NCBI GenBank assembly: GCA_916610825.1
Contig: OU744448.1
Coordinates: 23,353,032 to 23,417,031, forward strand
Reading direction: 5' to 3'
Source: Haliclystus octoradiatus
Taxonomy: Eukaryota; Cnidaria; Staurozoa; Stauromedusae; Haliclystidae
DNA: 64,000 nt
Part shown: positions 26,501-32,806 of the stretch, piece after piece
How the letters are laid out: each line of letters begins with the position of its first letter
How positions within the stretch are numbered: the stretch's first letter is position 1
The notes under the pieces: model-generated
The model's database searches: none
What the model saw: the letters and a program-made list of their open reading frames with translations, nothing else
What the model was told of the DNA's origin: nothing
Translations under genes and position numbers: made by a program

Positions 26501-26529
26501 TAACTGTACTCCATGCTGCCAGCAAAGAT
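129..26529 (-). CDS. XPO5: Exportin-5 gene (partial; 18 coding exons placed)
   Basis: Exportin-5 is the RanGTP-dependent karyopherin that carries pre-miRNA and other structured small RNAs from nucleus to cytoplasm. Successive minus-strand exons match the family in order. Near the N terminus are the segments HIGLQLMEHV, VELIKKEWPQNWPN (importin-beta N-terminal domain), LLRLAEDVVSL and GYLDWVAFSHI. In the middle are CNEALTAWSSFLNHEI and PSCKYSLIDFESEEEY. Towards the C terminus are DPLVLSSLLTCL and LIEGLLLI. Exon phases fit at all joins checked except between the exons at 8055-8174 and 5498-5596, where an exon must be missing or unrecognised, and at the last exon. The initiator exon lies upstream of 26529 and was not found; the C-terminal part lies beyond the left edge. 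Several introns are full of transposons, including a whole Ty3/gypsy element in the 20542-26435 intron. Recognition rests on remembered similarity to vertebrate exportin-5; no alignment was run. Confidence 0.93.
503..565. repeat. Short hairpin in an XPO5 intron
   Basis: Arms of about 27 nt (503-530 and 538-565) pair almost fully around a 7-nt loop, CGGGGTG. The outer 16 bp (TACAAATACTGTTATA) is a perfect inverted match. The size is like a pre-miRNA hairpin, but a tiny MITE is at least as likely. Confidence 0.6.
2387..2502. mobile_element. GTTCATGAAC-type palindromic MITE
   Basis: Terminal inverted repeats read roughly CCCGCGAAAAACAGTTCA at the left end and the reverse, CTGTTTTTCGCAGGGG, at the right, with GTTCATGAAC-like motifs inside. 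It belongs to the same family as copies at 19543-19656, 50250-50407 and 51756-51838. It lies in the XPO5 intron between exons 2674-2766 and 1967-2031. Confidence 0.65.
3100..3200 (+). repeat. tRNA-like SINE fragment
   Basis: The stretch AGGGTAACGATGGTCAA resembles an RNA polymerase III A box region, and CAGATTCAATACCCAG resembles a B box. Spacing and the degenerate acceptor region suggest a tRNA-derived SINE head rather than a working tRNA gene. Confidence 0.4.
3271..3680. mobile_element. MITE with 30-bp terminal inverted repeats, hAT-like ends
   Basis: The left end TAAGCCCTGGGCAAACG and the right end (reverse complement) TAAAGCCCTGGGCAAACG match over about 30 bp. The GCCCTGGGCAAAC-type terminus resembles hAT element ends. 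Internal sequence is about 350 bp without a convincing transposase. It lies in an XPO5 intron. The target duplication is unclear. Confidence 0.65.
6230..7048 (+). pseudogene. Non-LTR retrotransposon endonuclease remnant (CR1/L2/Jockey-like)
   Basis: The frame around 6259-6420 reads INNKALIIKDYVVENNIDIL followed by a stop, the usual start of an APE-type endonuclease domain of a LINE ORF2. Then 6539-7048 is open and reads HTLDLTITR, then VNDPVISEHLALHFTL and a DAHAPLKQH segment, the usual C-terminal end of that domain. The reverse transcriptase does not follow. The copy is broken by stops near 6358 and truncated at 7048. It sits antisense to XPO5 inside an intron. Confidence 0.75.
7193..7388. 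mobile_element. Pogo/Tigger-like MITE, copy 1
   Basis: It starts TACAGTCAAACCTGTTATA and ends with AGGTTTCACTGCA, with internal repeats of the type CTATAGTGGTCAC. A second copy is at 17197-17377. The CAGT termini next to TA and the CAAACCTGT motif are typical of Tc1/mariner-superfamily short elements. Non-coding. Confidence 0.65.
8055..13183 (-). CDS. XPO5: XPO5 middle exon block (4 exons)
   Basis: Exons in transcript order: 13097-13183 (29 codons, donor GTATGT), 11753-11878 (42 codons, donor GTAGGT), 10031-10121 and 8055-8174. The third ends with one base that joins the AT opening the fourth. The third encodes the acidic DFESEEEYHHH segment that corresponds to the FDFDSDEDF region of vertebrate exportin-5. 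The fourth encodes RLCTKLRPIDSFQTWLSK, matching the MRLACRLDPKTSFQMAGEWL region. After 8055 the phase is 1, but the next exon I can recognise starts in phase 0, so part of the protein between them is unplaced. Confidence 0.88.
9174..9348. mobile_element. MITE with CAGTAGAAACTGTTTATA ends
   Basis: Inverted ends AGTAGAAACTGTTTATA and TATAAACAGTTTCTACT bound about 170 bp. A truncated relative in the opposite orientation lies at 16215-16327 and shares the internal GGTATCTTTCTTCT segment. Both lie in XPO5 introns. Confidence 0.65.
9473..9580 (+). repeat. SINE tail fragment
   Basis: It contains AATCATTGCTCT, then GCCACTCATCTA, and a diverged GCCTTTGGTGGGGCAATG. These appear in the same order in the fuller SINE at 15692-16035. 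A shorter tail piece, GGGTGCCTTCGGTAGGG, is at 7496-7535. Confidence 0.6.
10274..10851. mobile_element. Long-inverted-repeat MITE (about 580 bp)
   Basis: Arms of about 190 bp at 10274-10460 and 10660-10851 are inverted copies. The ends read AAAGTGCACATGACATC and, in reverse, AAAGTGCATATGACAC. Shared internal blocks include AATTTTTCGATTTGGAC and GACAAGAGAGC. Arm divergence suggests an old copy. It lies in the XPO5 intron downstream of exon 10031-10121 on the upstream side. Confidence 0.75.
11515..11645 (+). repeat. Dispersed repeat, copy 1
   Basis: An inverted, diverged copy of this stretch lies at 14995-15120. Shared blocks include GGCGGATTTAGATT, TTGTAATCAACTT and GGATTTCCTTGAAA read on the minus strand here. 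Class unknown. Confidence 0.55.
12120..12560 (+). repeat. Dispersed repeat, copy 1 of an inverted pair
   Basis: Segments such as AGGTCCTATCGAT, ATCCAAGCACC and ATGCCAAACAATA recur in reverse orientation at 18170-18690. Both lie in XPO5 introns. The region is GC-richer than its surroundings. No coding potential is recognised. Confidence 0.55.
14807..26529 (-). CDS. XPO5: XPO5 N-terminal exon block (7 exons)
   Basis: Exons in transcript order: 26436-26529, 20469-20541, 18997-19125 (43 codons, phase 0), 17402-17587 (62 codons), 16399-16587 (63 codons), 15359-15435, 14807-14909. Each is bounded by AG upstream and GT downstream on the minus strand (donors GTGAGA, GTAGAT, GTAAAT, GTATTA, GTAAGT, GTGAGT, GTAAGT). 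Split codons rejoin in frame: AG+A between the first two, and AA+G between the sixth and seventh. The segment covers the CRM1/importin-beta N-terminal region and the following Xpo1-like HEAT repeats. The 5.9-kb second intron is long because of the LTR retrotransposon it holds. Confidence 0.92.
14995..15120 (-). repeat. Dispersed repeat, copy 2
   Basis: Reverse-orientation relative of 11515-11645, sharing a GTAATCAACTTTGGATTTC block. It lies in the XPO5 intron between exons 15359-15435 and 14807-14909. Confidence 0.55.
15692..16035 (+). repeat. tRNA-derived SINE
   Basis: The head reads GGATTAGCTCAGATGGTAG (A box in a D-arm-like context). About 35 bp further on comes TGTGGTTCAAATCC (B box, T-arm-like). 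A body with GAGCGTTCAAAATCATTGCTC and a tail with GGGTGCCTTCGGTAGGG follow. The anticodon arm is extended and the acceptor stem does not close, so this is a SINE and not a tRNA gene. Tail fragments recur at 7496 and 9473. Confidence 0.75.
16215..16327. mobile_element. Truncated MITE relative of 9174-9348
   Basis: It begins TACAGTATAAACTGTTTATA and contains AAGAAGAAAGATACCAAATT, which matches the reverse of the 9174-9348 copy. The far end is lost. It lies just downstream of the XPO5 exon at 16399-16587. Confidence 0.55.
17197..17377. mobile_element. Pogo/Tigger-like MITE, copy 2
   Basis: It starts TACAGTCAAACCTATTATA and ends ACAGGTTTCACTGTA next to TA, with internal CTATAGTGGTCAC repeats. 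It ends 24 bp before the XPO5 exon at 17402-17587. Confidence 0.7.
18170..18690 (-). repeat. Dispersed repeat, copy 2 of an inverted pair
   Basis: Reverse-orientation relative of 12120-12560 (shared TTGTTTGGCATAGGTGCTTG and ATCGATAGGACCTGAT). The open frame at 18375-18590 inside it has no recognisable product. Confidence 0.55.
19342..19857. repeat. Near-perfect palindrome centred on a MITE
   Basis: Arms 19342-19574 and 19625-19857 (233 bp each) are reverse complements with one mismatch seen by eye. They flank a 50-bp spacer. The inner part, 19543-19656, is a member of the CCCTGCGAAAAACAGTTCA MITE family. The outer 200 bp of each arm is unrelated to the other MITE copies, so the flank itself was duplicated in inverted orientation. 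It lies in the XPO5 intron 19126-20468. Confidence 0.93.
19543..19656. mobile_element. GTTCATGAAC-type MITE at the palindrome centre
   Basis: Ends CCCTGCGAAAAACAGTTCA and its reverse complement, with internal GTTCATGAAC units. It is flanked on both sides by mirrored TAA/TTA sequence. Compare 50250-50407, which has TA on both sides. Confidence 0.75.
20740..20830 (+). repeat. tRNA-like SINE head
   Basis: GGGCAGTGGTTAGTGCGTC resembles a tRNA D-arm and A box, and CCAGTTTGAGCCCTGG a weak B box. It lies in an XPO5 intron. The open frame across it (20716-20904) is not believed. Confidence 0.5.
21538..21641 (+). repeat. 5' LTR of the gypsy element
   Basis: It starts TGTTGTGAATGG and ends CATCACA, fitting the TG..CA rule. 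It is preceded by GTCTC at 21533-21537, the same five bases that follow the 3' LTR. The primer-binding site begins directly after it at 21642. Confidence 0.96.
21642..21654 (+). promoter_or_regulatory. Primer-binding site of the gypsy element
   Basis: TGGCGCAGTTGAT begins with the TGG expected to pair with the CCA end of a tRNA, directly after the 5' LTR. The tRNA was not identified. Confidence 0.75.
21773..22867 (+). pseudogene. Gypsy gag remnant with zinc knuckles
   Basis: An ATG at 21773 opens MSRRSKRKS and meets a stop near 21878. A capsid-like stretch resumes at 21990-22200 and then shifts frame into 22217-22402. After a further stop and shift, a nucleocapsid region at about 22600-22730 has a CKHC-type knuckle followed by a second knuckle in which the expected His is Tyr (CHNCGRKGYIRPIC). 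The frame ends at 22867. At least three breaks make it non-functional. Confidence 0.85.
22868..25850 (+). pseudogene. Gypsy pol remnant (protease, RT, RNase H, integrase)
   Basis: The aspartic protease motif DTGAEV is at about 22905, followed by a frameshift near 23130. Reverse transcriptase at 23180-24076 has LDAMSGYWQVPL and a VDDILL catalytic box, and ends at an in-frame stop. RNase H at about 24240-24640 has HTDAS and DHKPL. The integrase has its HHCC zinc region across a stop at about 25018 and a core with SADLF and SDNGPQF. A small deletion near 25430 removes the part just before the third catalytic residue and shifts the frame. Another stop is at 25633. The element cannot move by itself. 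Confidence 0.92.
26084..26097 (+). promoter_or_regulatory. Polypurine tract of the gypsy element
   Basis: AAAAGGGGGGGGAAA lies immediately 5' of the 3' LTR, where plus-strand DNA synthesis is primed in LTR elements. Confidence 0.85.
26098..26201 (+). repeat. 3' LTR of the gypsy element
   Basis: Same 104 bp as the 5' LTR except three substitutions. It is followed by the GTCTC target duplication at 26202-26206. Confidence 0.96.
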
Positions 26530-27660
26530 CTGAATTATTCTGTTTGAATGATTCAATTACCTAAAGTTATTGTGAAAAATATATAAGAGATATATGTAAC
26601 GTACAGACATAGCTAACATTTAATAAAAAATCAGAAGTAGGTCTAGTATGCTTGAAATTTTTGCGGTGGGCTAGGCTATATATGCAATTTTCATATAAAG
26701 CTCAATTTTATGTAGGCCTACAGTGAGCTTCATAGGATTAATTTGATTATCTTTTGGGATTCATTTCAATTTGAATTTCGATATTGATTTTTTTCAAGTT
26801 TCTAACTTCTAAATCAACTATGCCAGACCTTCCAACTTGAAATTTGAAAAAATAGTGAGATTTTTAAAATTCCGTATTTTGGGGACACGCCAAAGCGATG
26901 GCCCAATTCTAGAGGGTTTGGGGGCATGCATTCCGTCCTGGATTCAAAATGGCTTAAAACGAAAATTTATGACAACATTTTCGATAACGTTGACACTTGA
27001 AAACATAAAAGCAGTTCAGAAACAACAGCGTAGAATAATCCAACATAGAATAAATTAATATGTTGAACAGTAATTAGATTATCAAAGAATTTATACACAG
27101 AAAGTAGGGACATTTTCTTAAGATTGGATTTTGCCGTGAGAAAGTGAGAGAAACCGTGAGACCGTGAGAATCAGTGTAAAAGCGTGAAACTCACGGCGAA
27201 GCCGTGAGACTTGGAAAGTCTGACTATGCCCACACCTTCTGGCTTTGAAATGAATATAACTTATTAAGAAATGCATGAAATATAAGGGCTTTTGGTAGTT
27301 TGTAGTTGTTTTCTACCCTTTTGGAATACTATTCTGGATTATTCTTTGGATCTTATCAAACATAATAACTTGAATCCATTAGGCTACAAGTGTATGTAAT
27401 ACATTTGTTTGTGAACTTTTGTACATTTAAATTCATTGTCAAAGGTCTAAACATAATCGAAATATTAGGAACAAATTGAGAAATAAAACTTGTCTGTGTT
27501 TTAATTTTATAATCTTCAAATAACAAGATACAAACTGCATGCTAGGCTTGTCATTCCACACCAAAATGATTTCATATTTGATTCAGCTTATAATGTTTTT
27601 GCATGTTGAACTTCTTAGTAGAAATTATTGAATAAAATTGAGTTGAAATTATTCACAGAA
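26530..27660. other. No gene recognised upstream of the first placed XPO5 exon
   Basis: The first exon of XPO5 is expected upstream of here, but I could not find it in this stretch. Around 27130-27220 there are several GTGAGA/CGTGAGAC repeats. An open frame at 26837-27058 has no recognisable product. Confidence 0.5.
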
Positions 27661-27689
27661 ATTATAAATTGTAAAATAATCGTTATCGA

Positions 27690-28180
27690 AGTGCTTATAT
27701 GTCCGTACGTACCAATAAGAAAATTATTCTATTATTCGTCCGTACGGACCAATAACAGGGATTATTTTCGTTATTCGTCCACATGGATCCTTGGGGATTA
27801 GGGAGAGTCGTTACCAGGCTTCATTCCTCAAGAATTGGCGCCACTTTCACGCTGAACATATTTTCGTCGTTTCTCATCGTGGAAGGTCGCTAATGAAATA
27901 TTATTTGTCCAACTAGTTTAGTTAAATTAATTCAATCATGGCTGCTTTATTTGTCGGTGATACCAAACTTGCTTGCTTACAACATACAAGACGTTCAAAA
28001 AAGATGCCAAACAGAAATCTTGGAAAGGCTTGTGTTTGCCTTGATCATCGAAGAGCCATTGCCGTAGAGGCAGCCATTTTTTATTAAAAGAAATTAAAAT
28101 GCGTTTTCAAAGTATTCGATTAAAGCTTTAAAAGACATTTGAACGTAGCTAATTTTAAAGGAAGAATATGCCACGATTGG
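27690..28180. repeat. Left flanking block of the large palindromic element
   Basis: 27700-27780 holds repeated ATTCGTCCGTACGGACC-type palindromic motifs, also present at 40215-40390. 27985-28180 (with GATCATCGAAGA, GCCGTAGAGGCAGC and GGAAGAATATGC) is a diverged direct repeat of 39800-39990. I read these as pre-existing repeats into which the larger element was inserted, but they could be its outermost part. Confidence 0.7.
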
Positions 28181-30060
28181 CTATTACGTCGAAAAGTTTT
28201 ATGTCGAAAAGTTTAACGTCGAAAATTTAACGTCGAAAAAAATAAACCGCAAAAATGGATGTTTAATGTCGAAAAGCGGTTTTATTGCCATTTTATTTTT
28301 CTGCGTTTTTTTTCTGCGATTTTTTTAATTGTGCTGTTAAAGTGGGAATATACCCCCCGACTATCTTTACATATGTAGTAGAACTCGACGTGAAAAAAAC
28401 AATGGCGTAATTTTTTTTTCGATCTGGAAATTATTTCTTGGTGAAAAATGCCTTCAAAGTGGTGTTTTGACCCAAATGTCGCTGAGAAAAAAAAGGGATT
28501 GGATCTAGCTTTATGACGACAAAGTCACAAGTCGTGCGGTTTTTCTAATAGTTAGATCGAATTAGTCACGCGATGTTGCGTTTGAGATGGCGTAGCTCTG
28601 TAACAGCAATCTATTTTTCTCTCTCACAAAACTGAGGTAAGGAAGAACATATAAACTCAAGAGTAGCAAAATTCCAGATGATTTAATGATTTTGAAGTTT
28701 ACGAATTTGAAGAAAATAAAAATCAGAAAATGTTTCATTCGTAGCACGTGTTATACAGATTACATTTTAACATATCATTCTCACACATATTTAACACATA
28801 TCAAAAGATTCTCTGGTGACCACAATAGCTAGATAAGTAGAATTTATTGTTGTAAGCATGAGTCTGAACTGATAATGGAGTATTCTTTTGAGGGTAAAAA
28901 TCATAACGTATGGCGGGAAACGCTATAAGAACACCATAACCGTTAATTTTATAGTCCTCTTTTCACAGAAACGAAATCTGCTCATCTGATTTATCGTCTC
29001 TGTAGAAAGGTATTTTTTGCAAAGTATAGCTTCTGCACTGTACATTACCACATCCTATAAACTACAGATTGTGATATGAATGATGCTAACATGTTCTACT
29101 TTCTAGCCAAAGGAATGAATACTAGACTGGTATTACAATTTGGTGGCGTATGTATAATCAGGAACGAGACTTCACATTGCAAAACCCTAATTTTGTTAAT
29201 CAGATAACGTTGGTAGAGAGGATAACAATTTATGCAATGAAGATATACCGCAAAACCGAAAAATGATAGAATATGCATAACCGTAGTTCTGGTATACGGC
29301 TGTAAACTTGTATAAGAACGTCCAAGCCCTCATATCATTGTTGTACTATTTTCCGATATTTTATAGAATTTTAGAGTGTAATGTACTGAAGAATTTTCGA
29401 TGCTTTTATAATAATTGAATGCTTGGTGAATAAATGATGAACACTTTGTTAGACTATTGAGTATAATATATCTGTCTACAGTCGTATAAACTATACGATT
29501 ACATGGTTAAAGAATTACTAGACAAACATCAATTTCAACTTAAACTTTGAAATGATAATTGAAAAATGTCTATTTAATAATTTAGTAATACTTAAAGAAA
29601 TCCGAAAAAGTGCAATTAATACTTTGCAGTACCAACTATTTCGAAAGAAAAGTCGTCTGTGCATGCCTGTGCAAATCGAGTCAGTTTACATTCACATTTA
29701 GATCAAGAAAAGGATATCTTGTAGAAATATTTACTCAAGAACAAATTTCAGATAGAGTTAAAAATAGCTATAACTTATTTATATAGCGTAGGATAAAGCT
29801 ATTTCGAAGGACACGTGTCTAATTAAGATTTGAAGAAGTACTGCGGTCACACAGAATACGTAACTAATATGTATCACTAGACTAGTCACAAAGGAACACT
29901 CGCACCGCCTGACATTTGTGTTTATCCGCAATCTATATCAGATTCTTGGTAAAGGTTTACTTGACATGAATTTCATGATGGTATATGCGATAAAAAACAC
30001 ACAATAATTGGCGCAACAGTTTCGATTTAATCTAAAATCATCTTCAGGCAATGTAAAAAG

Positions 30061-30793
30061 ATTGACGTTCTTACTTAATTATGAAATCATTTACATCAAA
30101 AGATCCCTTATTATTAAATGCATTCAAAGTCTATGTAAGACCTATTCTAGAGACTTGTTCCCCAGTTTGGAACCCTTGCTTAGCAAAAGATATCGTATTG
30201 CTAGAAAAAATTCAGCGATTTTTTACAAGATTCATATGTAACGTTGCCAACCTCAAATTTATTGATTACTGTGATCGCCTAAAGCTCCTCAAGCTAGAAT
30301 CATTAGAGTCGAGGAGGGTTAAAGCTGATTTAATCATGATTTATAAAATCACGCATGACTTAGTTGATTTATCTCTTGATTCGATAAATTGTAAATATCT
30401 TGTAAACAAATATACAATGCGTGGTCATCCTTACAAACTATATTCAACGCAAATGTGTAGGACCAATATTACGAAATTTATGTTTAACAACAGAGTGATA
30501 CCATAGTGGAACTCACTACCGGACTTTGCAGTTAATTCTAAGAATGTCAAAGAGTTCAAGGCATCACTCGAAAAAGTAAACACGTTATCACATTGCAAAA
30601 TTTTTGGCTATGGTTAATCAGTTAATCATTGCAACAATATCTTTACATTAATTACTTATATACAATCAATTTATCACACATTAATTATCTTCTTATTCAT
30701 GTATTATATATATTACTTAGGCCACATGTTAGTGAGGGTGCAAACTCTCCTTTGTTCTTGCCTGTCATTTTTTGGCAAATAAATGAATGAATA
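30061..30793 (+). mobile_element. 5'-truncated CR1/L2-like LINE 3' end
   Basis: 30081-30506 is open and encodes the C-terminal region after the reverse transcriptase of CR1/L2-type LINEs: AFKVYVRPILETCSPVWNP, LLKLESLESRRVKADL and TRGHPYKLYS-like segments. One in-frame TAG at about 30505 precedes WNSLPDF, and the frame ends in FGYG at 30617. The 3' end has AAATAAATGAATGAAT, the kind of short repeated tail such LINEs have. It interrupts one arm of an inverted repeat whose other arm has no insertion. Confidence 0.88.
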
Positions 30794-30999
30794 GAGTTAA
30801 AAAATTACATGAATATTTATATAAAAATCTAATTAATTTGTCTATTGAATTTATCGGAACGGTATTATACTTTTTAACAATGGCAAACAATAATTACAGG
30901 AGAGATATTTTAGCATAAGATTACGAATATATACGATACAAACACGGTGAAATAACAGTTACAATCAAAAATAGTTGAACAGCGGCAAAATGCTCTTTG

Positions 31000-31372
31000 G
31001 TATTATTCTTCCATTTTCTGTATTTCTTCCGGTCGTTGTTTAATATATTGCTGACCTGAGTGGTCGACATGACAGCATCGCGCATGTCACACAAGATAAC
31101 AACAGTTAGATTTAGCGTAACTATGAATATGGAATAGCAATAGTTTTTAGAACAAATTGACAAACAGAAAAACTAAGTACGGATATACTTTAAGACAGAT
31201 ACAATGAAATAATTATTACAACCAAAAACAAATAATCCAAAATCCATTCATCAATGAAAAATATTCTATCAGATTGATTACCAACTTTCTGTATTTCCTC
31301 TGGTCGTTGTTGAAAAAATTGCCGACTTGATTGGCCGACATGACAGCATCGCGCATGTCACACAAGACAATA
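31000..31372 (-). other. Two tandem exon-like repeats of unknown product
   Basis: On the minus strand, 31372-31287 and 31100-31015 each encode a version of LCDMRDAVMS followed by QV.N..NND and RKYRK, about 272 bp apart. Both stay open, and substitutions between them include conservative changes. I do not recognise the family. They lie in the centre of the nested inverted repeat and could be part of a lost transposon gene. Confidence 0.45.
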
Positions 31373-31999
31373 GACAAATTAATTAGATTTTTATATAAAT
31401 ATTCATGTAACTTTTTAACTCTCTCTTTTTACATTGCCTGAAGATGATTTTAGATTAAATCGAAACTGTTGCGCCAATTATTGTGTGTTTTATCGCATAT
31501 ACCATCATATATTTCAGATTCATCGCGCTTAATGACGCTACGAGAAATTATTTCGACTGAGCGTTGCAATAGATTTTATTCTGCTCCTGTAATCACAAAT
31601 TGCATCTTTTTACGTAATTCGGGAGTGTATATGTTTGTTCATGGCTCAGCCTTGTCAGAAATTTTTGTTGTGTGACCTCTCGGAGCTAGGTCACCTCAAA
31701 GATAGCGTCGCGTAATCAGCCCACTCTAAAGTCTGTTAGACAAACCGCACGACTTGTGTTTTGTCGTCATAAAGCTAGATCCAATCCCTTTTTTCTCAGC
31801 GACATTTGGGGGTCAAAACACCACTTTGAAGGCATTTTTCACCAAGAAATAATTTCCAGATCGAAAAAAATTACGTCACTGTTTTTTTCACGTCGGGTTC
31901 TACTACATATGTAAAGATAGTCTGGGGGTTTATTCCCACTTTAAAGATAGTGCCGTATAACAGATAATAAATGTTAGTAATTATTTCCATTCAAAATAC

Positions 32000-32220
32000 C
32001 ACGGTTTTTAAATATGAAGAATATTGCCAGCGTGCACCTATCGCAGGGGCGTGCACTAAAAACCTTTTAAATATGAAGAACACTACCAGTCTAGTATTAA
32101 GTTGAATATGAAGAATACTACCAGCGTGTTCCTGTAGCAGGGCGTGCACTTTAAACTTTTAATAAAATATGAAGTGTATTACCGGCGTGCACCTATCGCA
32201 GGGGCGTGCACTTAAATACT
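32000..32220 (-). repeat. GTGCACG array, inverted short copy
   Basis: About three units with GCGTGCACCTATCGCAGGGG and AATATGAAGAATACTACC, the reverse complement of units in the long array at 38290-39530. Confidence 0.8.
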
Positions 32221-32225
32221 TTTCA

Positions 32226-32475
32226 TTTCAAAGAGCTTTTTCATCAAGTTACTCATTTTCGACATTAAACTTATCGGGACACAACGCCAACGCGATACAA
32301 CGCAACAGTAACGCATGAATTTGATTCATTACAAACTCCTGCTAAATAGCTATAATTAAAAATACAGACGAAGGTGTATATATATATTATCTTTGTTTGG
32401 TATCCAATACTATTCATTTTAAAGGGGTTTTTCATCGAGTTATTCATTTTCGACATTAAACTTATCGGGACACGA
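32226..32475 (-). repeat. Inverted copy of the 195-bp satellite
   Basis: It contains CATTTTCGACATTAAAC and TTATCGGGACAC twice, reading as the reverse complement of the forward satellite at 32807-37440, with a diverged middle. Confidence 0.8.
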
Positions 32476-32806
32476 CTCAGTACCTGTACCTATATAGGTG
32501 AAAGTGTTATTCTTCGAATGATATATCGTTTTCTATTACATCCTAGAAATTATTTGACATACAACTAATCGATATCGAACGATTATTTAATATAGAACTA
32601 TTTCATAAATATTTAACAACCTCATGTAAGTTCTTTATTTTATTGACAATTTATATGAAATCAACAAGAGGCTGACAAGGTAAATATGACAACGAAGAGA
32701 ATAAATATATAAAGTAATTTTATTGTATTTAATTGTAATTAGAGGATATATGATATTGTATATACAGGATATACATGTTAACTTAATATAAATTGTTGTT
32801 AATAGA

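Larger units (their letters stand above)
28341..31945. repeat. Nested inverted repeat in the left arm
   Basis: 28341-28556 (with weaker similarity to about 28605) is an inverted copy of 31731-31945; shared blocks include GGGATTGGATCTAGC and AAATAATTTCCAGATCG read in opposite senses. A second, inner pair is 29967-30060 plus 30794-30850 against 31367-31508. The two sides differ in length because of unmatched sequence at 28610-29960 and a LINE insertion at 30061-30793. Confidence 0.85.

Noticed and set aside
27130..27220. GTGAGA/CGTGAGAC cluster considered as a regulatory array
   Set aside because: Short and irregular; a similar short piece near 40770 has no consistent structure.
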